From positions 1 through 64,000 of the forward strand of contig NZ_FOXJ01000002.1 in the NCBI RefSeq assembly GCF_900115685.1: DNA of 64,000 nucleotides, in the 5' to 3' direction. Within the stretch, counting starts at the first letter, position 1. Every line of letters starts with the position of its first letter. Positions 7,737 through 15,959 of this stretch are shown one piece after another. Made by a program: the position numbers and the translations under genes. The notes beneath the pieces are model-generated. The model worked only from the letters and a program-made list of their open reading frames with translations. It had not been told where the DNA came from and made no database searches. The DNA comes from Variovorax sp. 770b2 (GTDB taxonomy: Bacteria; Pseudomonadota; Gammaproteobacteria; Burkholderiales; Burkholderiaceae_C).

Positions 7737-9182
7737 ATGAACGCCAACACATTCGTCGACCGCTTCGGTCTCTGGTCCGACGACCAGCATGCACAGGCGC
7801 GCGAACTCGTGCGCCGCATCGACAGCGGCGAGGTCGACCTCGTGCGCTTCGCCTGGCCCGACCAGCACGGCATCCTGCGCGGCAAGACGCTGGTCGCCAC
7901 CGAGGCGCGCTCGGCGCTGTGGGAGGGCGTGAACCTCACCTCCACGCTGCTGGCCAAGGACACCTCGCACAAGACCGTGTTCCCGGTCTTCACCACCAAC
8001 GGCGGCTTCGCCATCGAGGGCCTGCAGGGCGGCGCGGACTTCACCATCGTGGCCGACCCCGCCACCTTCAAGGTGCTGCCCTGGGCGCCGCGCACCGGCT
8101 GGATCCTGTGCGACGCCTACATGGCCGACGGCAAGCCCTGCCCCTTCGCAACGCGGCAGATCCTGCAGCGCGCGGTAAGCCAGCTCGACGAATTGGGGCT
8201 CGACTTCATCGCCGGCCTGGAGGTGGAGTTCCACGTCTTCAAGCTGGACGACGCGCGCATGGGCCTGGCCGATTCGGGCCAGCCCGGCGAGCCGCCGCGC
8301 GTGTCGCTGCTCTCGCACGGCCACCAGTACCTCACCGAGCTGCGCTACGACCGCGTGGACGGGCTGATGGAGCTGCTGCGCTCGAACCTCATCGCGCTCG
8401 GCCTGCCGCTGCGCTCGCTGGAGATCGAATTCGGCCCGAGCCAGTTCGAGCTGACCTTCGGCCCCACGGCCGGCGTGATGCCCGCCGACACCATGGTGCT
8501 GCTGCGCAGCGCCATCAAGCAGATCTGCCAGCGCGCCGGCCTGCACGCCAGCTTCATGTGCCGGCCGAAGATTCCGAACGTGATGTCCAGCGGCTGGCAC
8601 CTGCACCAGTCGCTGCGCCGCAAGAGCGACGGCGTCAATGCGTTCATGCCCGAGGCGCAAGGCCAGGACCTGAGCGAGATCGGCATGCACTACCTCGGCG
8701 GCCTGAAGGCGCACGCCTGCGGCGCGGCCGCGCTGGCGAGCCCCACGATCAACGGCTACCGGCGCTACCGCCCCTTCTCGCTCGCGCCCGACCGCGCGAT
8801 CTGGGCCAGGGACAACCGCGGCGCGATGCTGCGTGTGCTCGGCGGCGTGGGCCAAAGCGCCTCGCGCATCGAGAACCGCGTGGGCGAGCCGACGGCCAAT
8901 CCGTACCTGTATCTCGCATCGCAACTGTTCTCGGGCCTGGACGGCATCCGCCACAGGACCGACCCCGGCCCCTCGGCCGATGCGCCCTACGAGACGCCCG
9001 CCGAACACCTGCCGCGCTCGCTCGGCGACGCCCTCGCCTGCCTGCGCCGCGACGAAATGCTCAACACGCAGATGGGCAAGGTCTTCATCGACTACCTCTG
9101 CCACATCAAGGAAGCGGAAATCGCCCGCTTCAACCTCGAAGTCTCGGAGTGGGAACACCGCGAGTACTTCGACATGTTCTGA
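7737..9182 (+). CDS. Glutamine-synthetase-like gamma-glutamyl ligase
   Basis: The protein has 481 residues, the size of PuuA/GlnA-type enzymes. Metal and substrate motifs are present: Glu162 and Glu164 in GLEVEFHVF, Glu231 and Glu238 in EIEFGPSQFELTF, His288/His290 in SGWHLHQSL, and the Arg/Glu set in NRGAMLRV and SRIENR (residues about 360-381). Family members that are not true GlnA ligate glutamate to amines such as putrescine, isopropylamine or aniline. The start is 12 bases after the Rieske stop codon, so the two are co-transcribed. That context argues for amine activation in the same pathway rather than ammonium assimilation. The amine is unknown. Confidence 0.9.
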   Translation: MNANTFVDRFGLWSDDQHAQARELVRRIDSGEVDLVRFAWPDQHGILRGKTLVATEARSALWEGVNLTSTLLAKDTSHKTVFPVFTTNGGFAIEGLQGGADFTIVADPATFKVLPWAPRTGWILCDAYMADGKPCPFATRQILQRAVSQLDELGLDFIAGLEVEFHVFKLDDARMGLADSGQPGEPPRVSLLSHGHQYLTELRYDRVDGLMELLRSNLIALGLPLRSLEIEFGPSQFELTFGPTAGVMPADTMVLLRSAIKQICQRAGLHASFMCRPKIPNVMSSGWHLHQSLRRKSDGVNAFMPEAQGQDLSEIGMHYLGGLKAHACGAAALASPTINGYRRYRPFSLAPDRAIWARDNRGAMLRVLGGVGQSASRIENRVGEPTANPYLYLASQLFSGLDGIRHRTDPGPSADAPYETPAEHLPRSLGDALACLRRDEMLNTQMGKVFIDYLCHIKEAEIARFNLEVSEWEHREYFDMF

Positions 9183-9199
9183 AAATGCGCGCCCCGGCT

Positions 9200-9284
9200 T
9201 TTCACTTCGCTTCGCTGCGTGCAACTCCACCCCCCAAGGGGGAGGCGCGGCTCGCCTTGGGGCGGCCCGGCGGCGGCCGCCTCT
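9200..9284. repeat. REP-like GC-rich palindromic element
   Basis: The 117-base gap between the GS-like and ferredoxin genes contains CCCCAAGG (9232-9239) paired with CCTTGGGG (9255-9262), preceded by the purine-poor string CTTCGCTTCGCTGCGTGCAA. This composition is what I associate with dispersed intergenic palindromes of Comamonadaceae genomes, but only one copy is present here. As RNA it would form a strong hairpin inside the operon transcript. Confidence 0.45.
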
Positions 9285-9299
9285 TCGACTGAACCTTCA

Positions 9300-9623
9300 A
9301 TGCCCACGATCCACTACATCCTCAAGGACGGCACCACCCGCGCGGTCGACGCCAAGATCGGCGCCAGCGTCATGGAGACCGCCATCCGCGGCAACGTGCG
9401 CGGCATCGACGCCGAGTGCGGCGGCTGCTGCTCCTGCGCCACCTGCCATGTCTACGTGGACGACGCCTTCGCCGCCCTGCTGCCGCCGCCCGACGACATG
9501 GAGAGCGCATTGCTCGAAATCGTCGCGTCCGAACGCCAACCCACCTCGCGCCTGAGCTGCCAGCTCAACGTGACAGCAGCCCTCGATGGCCTGAGGGTGC
9601 GCATTCCAGAGACACAGGTCTGA
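9300..9623 (+). CDS. [2Fe-2S] ferredoxin, adrenodoxin/putidaredoxin type
   Basis: The protein has 107 residues. Cluster ligands are Cys40-x5-Cys46-x2-Cys49 in ECGGCCSCATCH and Cys87 in RLSCQLN, the classic vertebrate-type/adrenodoxin arrangement. It is expected to pass single electrons to the Rieske oxygenase of the same operon; its own reductase must be encoded elsewhere. An in-frame ATG lies upstream at 9219 but inside the repeat element, so the ATG at 9300, which begins the family fold (MPTIHYILKDG), is used. Confidence 0.93.
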   Translation: MPTIHYILKDGTTRAVDAKIGASVMETAIRGNVRGIDAECGGCCSCATCHVYVDDAFAALLPPPDDMESALLEIVASERQPTSRLSCQLNVTAALDGLRVRIPETQV

Positions 9624-9671
9624 CGCACACTCGCCCGCTTTGCATCCACTCCACCTGAAAGGCGTTTTTCC

Positions 9672-10871
9672 ATGACGACGATGACGAAGAGAACCGTTCT
9701 CTCGACCCTCCTGCTCGCCGGCTTCGGCATGCTGGGCACCGTGGCCGCGCAGGCCGCCGACGAGCCGCTGCGCATCGGCCTCATTGCCACCTACTCCGGC
9801 CCCTACGCCGACTACGGCCGCCAGTTCGATGCCGGCATCGCGCTCTATCTGAAGGAGCACGGCGGCAAGGTGGGCGGGCGCACCGTCGAGATCATCAAGA
9901 AAGACACCGCCGGCCCCGCGCCCGATGCCGCCAAGCGCATCGCGCAGGAACTGGTCGTGCGCGACAAGGTGAGCATCCTCACCGGCCTGGACTTCAGCCC
10001 CAATGCCTATGCCGTGGGCGCCATCGCCACGCAGGCCAAGATCCCGACCCTCGTGATGAACGCGGCCTCCTCGGCCATCACCAACAGCTCGCCCTACATC
10101 GCGCGGCTGTCGTTCACCGTGCAGCAGGTCACCGACCCGATGGCGCGCTTCATGCTGAAGGAAGGCATCAAGGACGCCTACACCGTGGTCGCCGACTACG
10201 CCTCGGGCGTCGATGCCGAAACCGCGTTCAAGAAGACCTTCACCGCCGGCGGCGGCAAGGTCTCGGGCGAGGTGCGCACGCCGATGAACAACCCCGACTT
10301 CTCGGCCTACGTGCAGCGCATCAAGGACGCCAAGCCCCAGGCCGTGTTCTTCTTCTTCCCCTCCGGCGTGATGCCGCCGGCCTTCCTCAAGGTGTGGAAG
10401 GAGCGCGGCATGGAGCAGGCCGGCATCAAGCTCTACGCCACCGGTGAAGCCACCGACGACAGCTACCTGGACGCCACCGGCGACGTGGCGCTCGGCCTGG
10501 TCACCAGCCACCACTATTCGTTCGCCCACAATTCGCCGAAGAACCAGAAGTTCACGCGCGACTTCGCCGCCGACAACGGCACCAAGCTGCGCCCCAGCTA
10601 CTTCGCCGTGACCGCCTACGACGCCATGGCCGCCATCGACCTCACGCTGCAAAAGACCAAGGGCGACGCCGGCGGCGACAAGTTCATGGACGCGCTGCGC
10701 GGCCTGCGCTTCGAGAGCCCGCGCGGCCCGATCGAGGTCGATCCGCTCACCCGCGACATCGTGCAGACGGTCTACATCCGCAAGACCGAGCGCGTGAACG
10801 GCCAGCTGGTGAACGTGGAGTTCGACAAGTTCGACCGCGTGAAGGACCCGGCCAAGGAAAGCTCGAACTAA
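9672..10871 (+). CDS. Liv-type ABC transporter substrate-binding protein
   Basis: The protein has 399 residues. A Sec signal peptide (basic start, hydrophobic stretch, AAQA-AD near residue 30) sends it to the periplasm. The mature part begins DEPLRIGLIATYSGPYADYG, typical of leucine/amide-binding LivJ/AmiC-like proteins with two Rossmann-like lobes. It leads the importer genes that follow (10910-14217) and presumably binds the operon's substrate. Ligand identity cannot be read from sequence; this family takes branched amino acids, amides, ureas and aromatic acids. Confidence 0.92.
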   Translation: MTTMTKRTVLSTLLLAGFGMLGTVAAQAADEPLRIGLIATYSGPYADYGRQFDAGIALYLKEHGGKVGGRTVEIIKKDTAGPAPDAAKRIAQELVVRDKVSILTGLDFSPNAYAVGAIATQAKIPTLVMNAASSAITNSSPYIARLSFTVQQVTDPMARFMLKEGIKDAYTVVADYASGVDAETAFKKTFTAGGGKVSGEVRTPMNNPDFSAYVQRIKDAKPQAVFFFFPSGVMPPAFLKVWKERGMEQAGIKLYATGEATDDSYLDATGDVALGLVTSHHYSFAHNSPKNQKFTRDFAADNGTKLRPSYFAVTAYDAMAAIDLTLQKTKGDAGGDKFMDALRGLRFESPRGPIEVDPLTRDIVQTVYIRKTERVNGQLVNVEFDKFDRVKDPAKESSN

Positions 10872-10909
10872 GCACGCCGGCAAGCAGCGCAGCCAGCAAC
10901 AGGAGGCCC

Positions 10910-11770
10910 ATGGGCATCGTGATCTTCGACGGGGTGGCCTACGGCATGCTCCTGTTCCTCATCGGCGTGGGCCTGTCCATCACGATGGGGCTGATGAATT
11001 TCGTCAACCTCGCGCACGGCAGTTTCGCGATGGTGGGCGGCTATGCGGCGAGCGTGCTGATGAACCACTTCGGTCTGGGCTTCGGGCTCTCGCTGGCCGC
11101 CGCCTTCGTGGCCGCGGCGCTGGTGGGCGCGGTGCTGGAGTTCGTGTTCTACCGGCGCCTGTATCGCGCGCATCCGCTGGACCAGGTGCTGCTGTCGATC
11201 GGCGTGGTGTTCGTGTCGATCGCGGCGTTCACGTATTTCTTCGGGCCGACGATGCAGCCGTTCACGCTGCCGCCGGCGCTCGACGGGCAGGTGGCCATCG
11301 GCGGGCTCGAGGTGGGCCGCTACCGGCTCTTCCTGATCGTCTGCGGCGTGGCCGTGCTGGCCGCGTTGCTGCTGGTGCTGGGCAAGACGCGCTACGGCGC
11401 GATGGTGCGCGCGGCGGTGGACAACCAGCGCGTGGCCGGTGGCACCGGCATCCACGTGCAGCGCCTTTTCTTTTTGACCTTCTCGCTGGGCTGCGGCCTC
11501 GCGGGGCTGGGCGGCGCGCTGAGCCTGGGCATGCTGGGGCTGGAGCCGTCGTTCCCGCTCAAGTACCTCGTGTACTTCCTGATGGTGGTGTGCGTGGGCG
11601 GTGCGGGCACCGTCACCGGGCCGTTCATCGCGGCGCTGCTGGTGGGCATCGTCGACGTGGCGGGCAAGTACTACTGGCCTGAAGCGGGCGCCTTTCTCAT
11701 CTACGTTTTCATGATCGTCATGCTGCTGGTGCGGCCCAACGGCATCGTCGCGAAGAAGGGGCTCGCATGA
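10910..11770 (+). CDS. Liv-type ABC permease (LivH-like)
   Basis: The protein has 286 residues and about eight hydrophobic helices. The beginning (DGVAYGMLLFLIGVGLSITM, then GLMNFVNLAHGSF) is diagnostic of LivH permeases, and the loop AAVDNQRVAGGTGI marks the contact with the ATPases. It acts in the inner membrane paired with the LivM-like protein. AGGAGG precedes the ATG, and the stop overlaps the next start by four bases (ATGA). Confidence 0.93.
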   Translation: MGIVIFDGVAYGMLLFLIGVGLSITMGLMNFVNLAHGSFAMVGGYAASVLMNHFGLGFGLSLAAAFVAAALVGAVLEFVFYRRLYRAHPLDQVLLSIGVVFVSIAAFTYFFGPTMQPFTLPPALDGQVAIGGLEVGRYRLFLIVCGVAVLAALLLVLGKTRYGAMVRAAVDNQRVAGGTGIHVQRLFFLTFSLGCGLAGLGGALSLGMLGLEPSFPLKYLVYFLMVVCVGGAGTVTGPFIAALLVGIVDVAGKYYWPEAGAFLIYVFMIVMLLVRPNGIVAKKGLA

Positions 11771-12729
11771 AAGGCATCAGCGTCTCCCCCGCGCAGTTGC
11801 GCATCGCCGAAGCCGCCTTCTGGCTCGCGCTTGCGTCCAGCTTCTTCCTCTTGCCCGACAAGCTCACGCTGATGAGCCAGATCATGATCTTCGGCCTGTT
11901 CGCCGTGTCGCTGGACATGGCGCTCGGCTACGCAGGCATCCTCACCGTCGGCCACGCCGCCTTCTTCGGCGCGGGCGCCTATGCGGCCGGGCTGCTCGCG
12001 AAATACGGCTGGAGCGAACCCTTCACCGGCCTCGTGTTCGCGCTGGTCGTGAGCGGCCTGCTGGGCTACCTGCTCAGTTACCTGGTGGTGCGCGGCGCCG
12101 ACCTCACGCGGCTGATGATCACCATCGGCGTGTGCGTGCTGCTGTACGAACTGGCCAACCGGCTCTCGGGCATCACGGGCGGCACCGACGGCCTGCAGGG
12201 CGTGGTCATCGCGCCGGTGCTCGGCCTCTTCGAGTTCGATCTCTACGGCAAGACCGCGTTCGGCTACGCCTTCGGCGTGGTGCTCGCGATGTTCCTCGTG
12301 GTGCGGCTGGTGCTGCGCTCGCCCTTCGGCCTGGCGCTGCGCGGCATCCACGACAGCCGCAAGCGCATGACGGCCATCGGCTCGCCCGTCGAGGCACGGC
12401 TGCGCATGGCCTACGCCTTCTCGGCCGCGGTGGCCGGCGTGGCGGGTGCGCTGCTCGCGCAGACCACGCAGTTCGTCGGCATCGAATCGCTCAGCTTCAA
12501 CCGCTCGGCCGAGGTGCTGATCATCCTGGTGCTCGGCGGCACCGGGCGCCTGTACGGCGGGATGATCGGCGCCATCGTCTACATGCTGGTGCACGACTGG
12601 TTCGCGGACATGAACCCGCAGTACTGGATGTTCTGGCTCGGCATCTTCCTGATCGCGGCGGTCATGCTGGGGCGCGGCGGGATCATGGGCGCGCTCTCGC
12701 GCTTCGTGCGGACGGGGAAGGCGCGATGA
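11767..12729 (+). CDS. Liv-type ABC permease (LivM-like)
   Basis: The protein has 320 residues with roughly nine to ten hydrophobic segments. It carries the LivM hallmarks GYAGILTVGHAAFFGAGAY near residue 55 and the ATPase-contact stretch GLALRGIHDSRKRMTAIG near residue 200. It forms the heteromeric channel with the product of 10910-11770. Translation is coupled on both sides: its ATG overlaps the upstream stop, and its stop overlaps the ATG at 12726. Confidence 0.93.
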   Translation: MKGISVSPAQLRIAEAAFWLALASSFFLLPDKLTLMSQIMIFGLFAVSLDMALGYAGILTVGHAAFFGAGAYAAGLLAKYGWSEPFTGLVFALVVSGLLGYLLSYLVVRGADLTRLMITIGVCVLLYELANRLSGITGGTDGLQGVVIAPVLGLFEFDLYGKTAFGYAFGVVLAMFLVVRLVLRSPFGLALRGIHDSRKRMTAIGSPVEARLRMAYAFSAAVAGVAGALLAQTTQFVGIESLSFNRSAEVLIILVLGGTGRLYGGMIGAIVYMLVHDWFADMNPQYWMFWLGIFLIAAVMLGRGGIMGALSRFVRTGKAR

Positions 12730-13487
12730 GCCCCACGCATACCCTGCGCACGCACAACCTGGGCATCCGCTTCGGCGCCTTCCAGGCGGTGAGCGAGGTG
12801 AACCTCTCGCTCGAACCCGGCGCGCGGCAGGCGCTGATCGGCCCCAACGGCGCGGGCAAGACCACGCTCATCAACCTGCTCACCGGCGTGTTCAAGCCCA
12901 CGAGCGGCTCGATCCACATGGGCGATCGCGACATCACGCGCCTGGCGGGCGACAAGCGGGCCCGCATGGGTCTCGCGCGCACCTTCCAGATCAACACGCT
13001 GTTCCCGAGCCTCACGCCGCTCCTGTCGGTGGTGCTGGCCATCAGCGAGCGCGAAGGGCTGGGCGCCACCTGGTGGCGGCCGCTCAGGGGCTGCACCGCG
13101 GTGTTCGACGAGGCGCATGCACTGCTCGGCACGCTGAAGCTGGACAGCCTGGCGGACGTGCCGGTCTCGGAGCTCGCCTACGGCAAGCAGCGGCTGCTGG
13201 AGATCGCGCTCGCGCTCGCGGCCAAGCCCCGCATCCTCCTGCTCGACGAACCCGCGGCCGGCGTGCCCGAGGACGAAAGCGGCGAGCTCTTCGAGGCCAT
13301 CGCGGCGCTGCCCGACGACATCAGCGTGCTGTTCATCGAGCACGACATGAAGCTGGTGTTCCGGTTCTCCCGCCGCATCTCGGTGCTGGTGGGCGGACGC
13401 ATCCTCACCGAGGGCACGCCCGCCGAGATCGGCGCCGATCCGCGCGTGCGCGAGGTCTACCTTGGGAGTTCGCACCACCATGCCTGA
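12726..13487 (+). CDS. Liv-type ABC ATPase (LivG-like)
   Basis: The protein has 253 residues. Walker A is GPNGAGKTT (near residue 39), Walker B is RILLLDEPAAG, and the switch His is in FIEHDM. The signature region reads SELAYGKQRLLEIALALA, with AYGKQ in place of the canonical LSGGQ, which is common in LivG. It energises the importer from the cytoplasmic face. The frame is open further upstream, but the ATG at 12726 overlaps the LivM stop in ATGA fashion and starts the family fold. Confidence 0.93.
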   Translation: MSPTHTLRTHNLGIRFGAFQAVSEVNLSLEPGARQALIGPNGAGKTTLINLLTGVFKPTSGSIHMGDRDITRLAGDKRARMGLARTFQINTLFPSLTPLLSVVLAISEREGLGATWWRPLRGCTAVFDEAHALLGTLKLDSLADVPVSELAYGKQRLLEIALALAAKPRILLLDEPAAGVPEDESGELFEAIAALPDDISVLFIEHDMKLVFRFSRRISVLVGGRILTEGTPAEIGADPRVREVYLGSSHHHA

Positions 13488-14217
13488 AGCAAGAAAAGAA
13501 GAAGTCCTGGCCTTCGACCACGTCACCGCCGGCTACGGCAACGCCGTGGTGCTCGACCGCCTCGACTTCTCGCTGCAGCGGGGCGAGAGCCTCGCGATCC
13601 TCGGGCGCAACGGCGTGGGCAAGACCACGCTCCTCGAAACGCTGATGGGCAACACGCGCGTGATGCAGGGCGCGATCCGCTGGCAGGGCGCGGACATCAC
13701 GCGCTGGCCCTCGCACCAGCGCGTGCGCGCGGGCCTGGGCTGGGTGCCGCAGGAGCGCGAGGTGTTCCCCTCGCTCACCGTCGAGGAGAACCTCACGGTG
13801 ATCGCGCGGCTGGGCGGCTGGAACCTGAAGCGCGTCTACGACTTCTTTCCGCGCCTGCGCGAACGCCGCGGCAACTACGGCAACCAGCTCTCGGGCGGCG
13901 AACAGCAGATGCTGGCCATCGGCCGTGCGCTGATGACCAACCCCAAGCTGCTGCTGCTCGACGAGCCCATGGAGGGGCTCGCGCCGATCATCGTGGAGGA
14001 GCTGTCCGCGGCAATCCGGCGCCTCTGCGAATCGGAAGGGCTGGCGTCGATCGTGGTCGAGCAGCACCCGGTGCTCGCGCTGGAGATGACGCACCAGGCC
14101 ATCGTGCTGGAGCGCGGCACCGCGGTGCATGCCGGCCCGAGCGCGGGGCTCGCGGCCGACAGGGGGCTGCTCGAAGGGCTGCTGGGCGTGGGGATCGCCG
14201 AGGATCTGGCGCGCTGA
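13480..14217 (+). CDS. Liv-type ABC ATPase (LivF-like)
   Basis: The protein has 245 residues. Walker A is GRNGVGKTT, the signature is LSGGEQQMLAIGRAL, Walker B is KLLLLDEPMEGLAP, and the His switch lies in VVEQHPVLAL; these are characteristic of LivF. The ATG at 13480 lies 8 bases inside the LivG gene and has GGGAG upstream; a TTG at 13462 is an alternative. It is the last gene of the operon that starts at 6394. No terminator hairpin is evident after it, and the next gene is convergent at 14233. Confidence 0.92.
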   Translation: MPEARKEEVLAFDHVTAGYGNAVVLDRLDFSLQRGESLAILGRNGVGKTTLLETLMGNTRVMQGAIRWQGADITRWPSHQRVRAGLGWVPQEREVFPSLTVEENLTVIARLGGWNLKRVYDFFPRLRERRGNYGNQLSGGEQQMLAIGRALMTNPKLLLLDEPMEGLAPIIVEELSAAIRRLCESEGLASIVVEQHPVLALEMTHQAIVLERGTAVHAGPSAGLAADRGLLEGLLGVGIAEDLAR

Positions 14218-14232
14218 GCGGCGGGCCCGGTG

Positions 14233-14619
14233 TCAGGCCACGGCCTCCTGCTTCAACCGTTTCGCGCAGACCGAGAACCGCCATGCGGCCAGGCAGGCGG
14301 CCACGAAGCTCAGGGCCCATGAGATGCACAGGTATGCGTACATGAGGAAGGCCAGCCCGATCTGCAACACGGACCTCAGGAACGAGGTGCCCTCGCCGAC
14401 GATGTAGAACTCCGCGAGGGCATGGACGCCCCACCACACGGCCAGCGGCAGCGCCGCCACGCAGAGGCCATAGGCGAGGCTGGCGGTCACCGGGCCCACG
14501 CGTCCTTGGGCGACGGCGCGGTGGCCGACCTGATAGAGGACGACGCTCAGCACCACGGGGGCGGCCAGGCCGAAGGAAATGCAGAAGTCGAGGACCATGC
14601 GCGCACTGTAAGGTGCCAT
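14233..14619 (-). CDS. Small integral membrane protein, unknown
   Basis: The protein has 128 residues with three to four hydrophobic stretches (about residues 9-30, 43-65, 80-115). There is no charged catalytic motif and no recognised domain. It is in the same direction as the substrate-binding protein gene that ends upstream at 14706, 86 bases away. ATG 14619 and ATG 14598 (MVLDFC) are both possible starts, and neither has a strong ribosome-binding site. Function unknown. Confidence 0.6.
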   Translation of the reverse strand: MAPYSARMVLDFCISFGLAAPVVLSVVLYQVGHRAVAQGRVGPVTASLAYGLCVAALPLAVWWGVHALAEFYIVGEGTSFLRSVLQIGLAFLMYAYLCISWALSFVAACLAAWRFSVCAKRLKQEAVA

Positions 14620-14705
14620 CCCCCGGAAACAAGCCGGCGTCCACCGCAGTACCGGTGGACGCTACCGCGGGCCACGGCGCGCGGTACGCGGCCGCGCTGC
14701 GCGGA

Positions 14706-15863
14706 TCAGCTCAGCATCTGCCCGCGGCTGCCGATCACGGCCACGTCCACGAACTGGCCGCCTTCGCGGTTGTTGCGGCCGTAGTGCAGCTTCATTCCAC
14801 CCAGGTCGAAGTTCTCGATGCTGGCCAGGCCCGCCATCACCGAGGCGCGCGTGGGCGAGCCACCCGCACGGCGCAGGCCCTCGGCGAGCACGGCGGCGTT
14901 GATGTAGCCCTCCAGGCTCGTGAGCGAAAAATCCTTGGTGCCGTTGGCCAGCATGTCGGCCTGGTAGCGGCGCACGATCTCGAACTTGGTCGAGTACGGC
15001 GAGGGCACCACGATCACGAAGCCCAGGCCCCGCGCGAGATCGCCCATGGCGGCCAGCGCGCTGGCCGTGATCGACAGCCCGTAGGCCGAGCTGTTGCCGC
15101 CGGCATCGCGCAGCGCCTTCATGAAGACCGGCGCCGTGCCGGCCAGGCCGATGATCACGACCTGTGGCTTGGCCTTGGCGATGGCGTCGGCCGCGGGACC
15201 GACTTCCATGCTGGTGGTGTTGGGCGTGGTCGCGATGACGGCCGGCTCCAGCTTGGCCTTGGCGAGCGCGGTCTTGAAGGCCGCCAGCACCGACTGGCCC
15301 AGCGGATCGTTCGAGTGCACGAGGCCGATGCGGCTCTGGCCCAGGACGGCCGCCGTGGTCACCAGCTTTTCGACTTCCTGGTCGTAGTTCACGCGCACCC
15401 AGAAGGTGTTGGGCGCAGTCTTCTTGCGCAGCGCGACGGTGCCGGTGATCGGGCCCACCACGGCCATGCCGGGCACGGCGTCCATCACTTCGGAGGTCTG
15501 GCGCGTGCCCAGCGGGTGCAGCAGCGCGAGCACCGAGCTGTCCTTCTCGAAGGCCAGCGCGTTGGCCTTGGCCACTTCGGGCTTGAAGGTGTCGTCGGCC
15601 ATGACCAGCTCGACCTTGGTGCCGTTGAGGCCGCCCGACTTGTTCAGCGCGTTGAAAAAGGCGCTCGAACCCTGGAAGAGCCCCTGGCCGTTGGCCTTCT
15701 CGACGCTGCTGTTGTCGAAGGTGGTCCCGATGCGGATCGGCTTGCCCTGCGCGAAGGCCGGCATGCCCAGGCCCGCGGCGGCGGTGGCGGCCAGCCCGGT
15801 CAGCACACGGCGACGGCTGGTGGTGGGCGGCGCGAGGAACACGCGCTGCTCGGGAACGGTCAT
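14706..15863 (-). CDS. Orphan Liv/Urt-type substrate-binding protein
   Basis: The protein has 385 residues. A twin-arginine-like signal (SRRRVLTGLAATAAAGLG ending near AFAQ) precedes a mature part starting GKPIRIGTTFDNSS, a type I periplasmic binding-protein fold of the LivJ class. No permease or ATPase is beside it, so it either feeds another importer, perhaps the one at 9672-14217, or serves a sensor. ATG 15863 is chosen over 15899 because the signal peptide fits and GGAGA lies upstream. A striking nested dyad sits just upstream at 15883-15930. Confidence 0.9.
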   Translation of the reverse strand: MTVPEQRVFLAPPTTSRRRVLTGLAATAAAGLGMPAFAQGKPIRIGTTFDNSSVEKANGQGLFQGSSAFFNALNKSGGLNGTKVELVMADDTFKPEVAKANALAFEKDSSVLALLHPLGTRQTSEVMDAVPGMAVVGPITGTVALRKKTAPNTFWVRVNYDQEVEKLVTTAAVLGQSRIGLVHSNDPLGQSVLAAFKTALAKAKLEPAVIATTPNTTSMEVGPAADAIAKAKPQVVIIGLAGTAPVFMKALRDAGGNSSAYGLSITASALAAMGDLARGLGFVIVVPSPYSTKFEIVRRYQADMLANGTKDFSLTSLEGYINAAVLAEGLRRAGGSPTRASVMAGLASIENFDLGGMKLHYGRNNREGGQFVDVAVIGSRGQMLS

Positions 15864-15882
15864 GGTCGGGGTCTCCAGAATT

Positions 15883-15930
15883 CGGTGACAAAAGTACACA
15901 TTTCAACAAGAAATGTAACGCACGTCACCG
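15883..15930. promoter_or_regulatory. Nested, nearly concentric inverted repeats
   Basis: The inner repeat ACATTTC-AACAA-GAAATGT spans 15898-15916. The outer repeat CGGTGAC (15883-15889) and GTCACCG (15924-15930) shares its centre within half a base. The element is 20 bases upstream of the binding-protein start on the minus strand, in a 96-base gap of otherwise GC-poor sequence. It looks like a regulator site or an mRNA-leader hairpin. Confidence 0.5.
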
Positions 15931-15959
15931 TGCCGGAGATGACAGCCGCTGCAGCGCCT

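Noticed and set aside
6109..7794. A long upstream extension of the GntR reading frame, antisense to the Rieske gene.
   Set aside because: The winged-helix domain begins just after the ATG at 6108. The extension is antisense to a recognised gene and has shadow-like composition.
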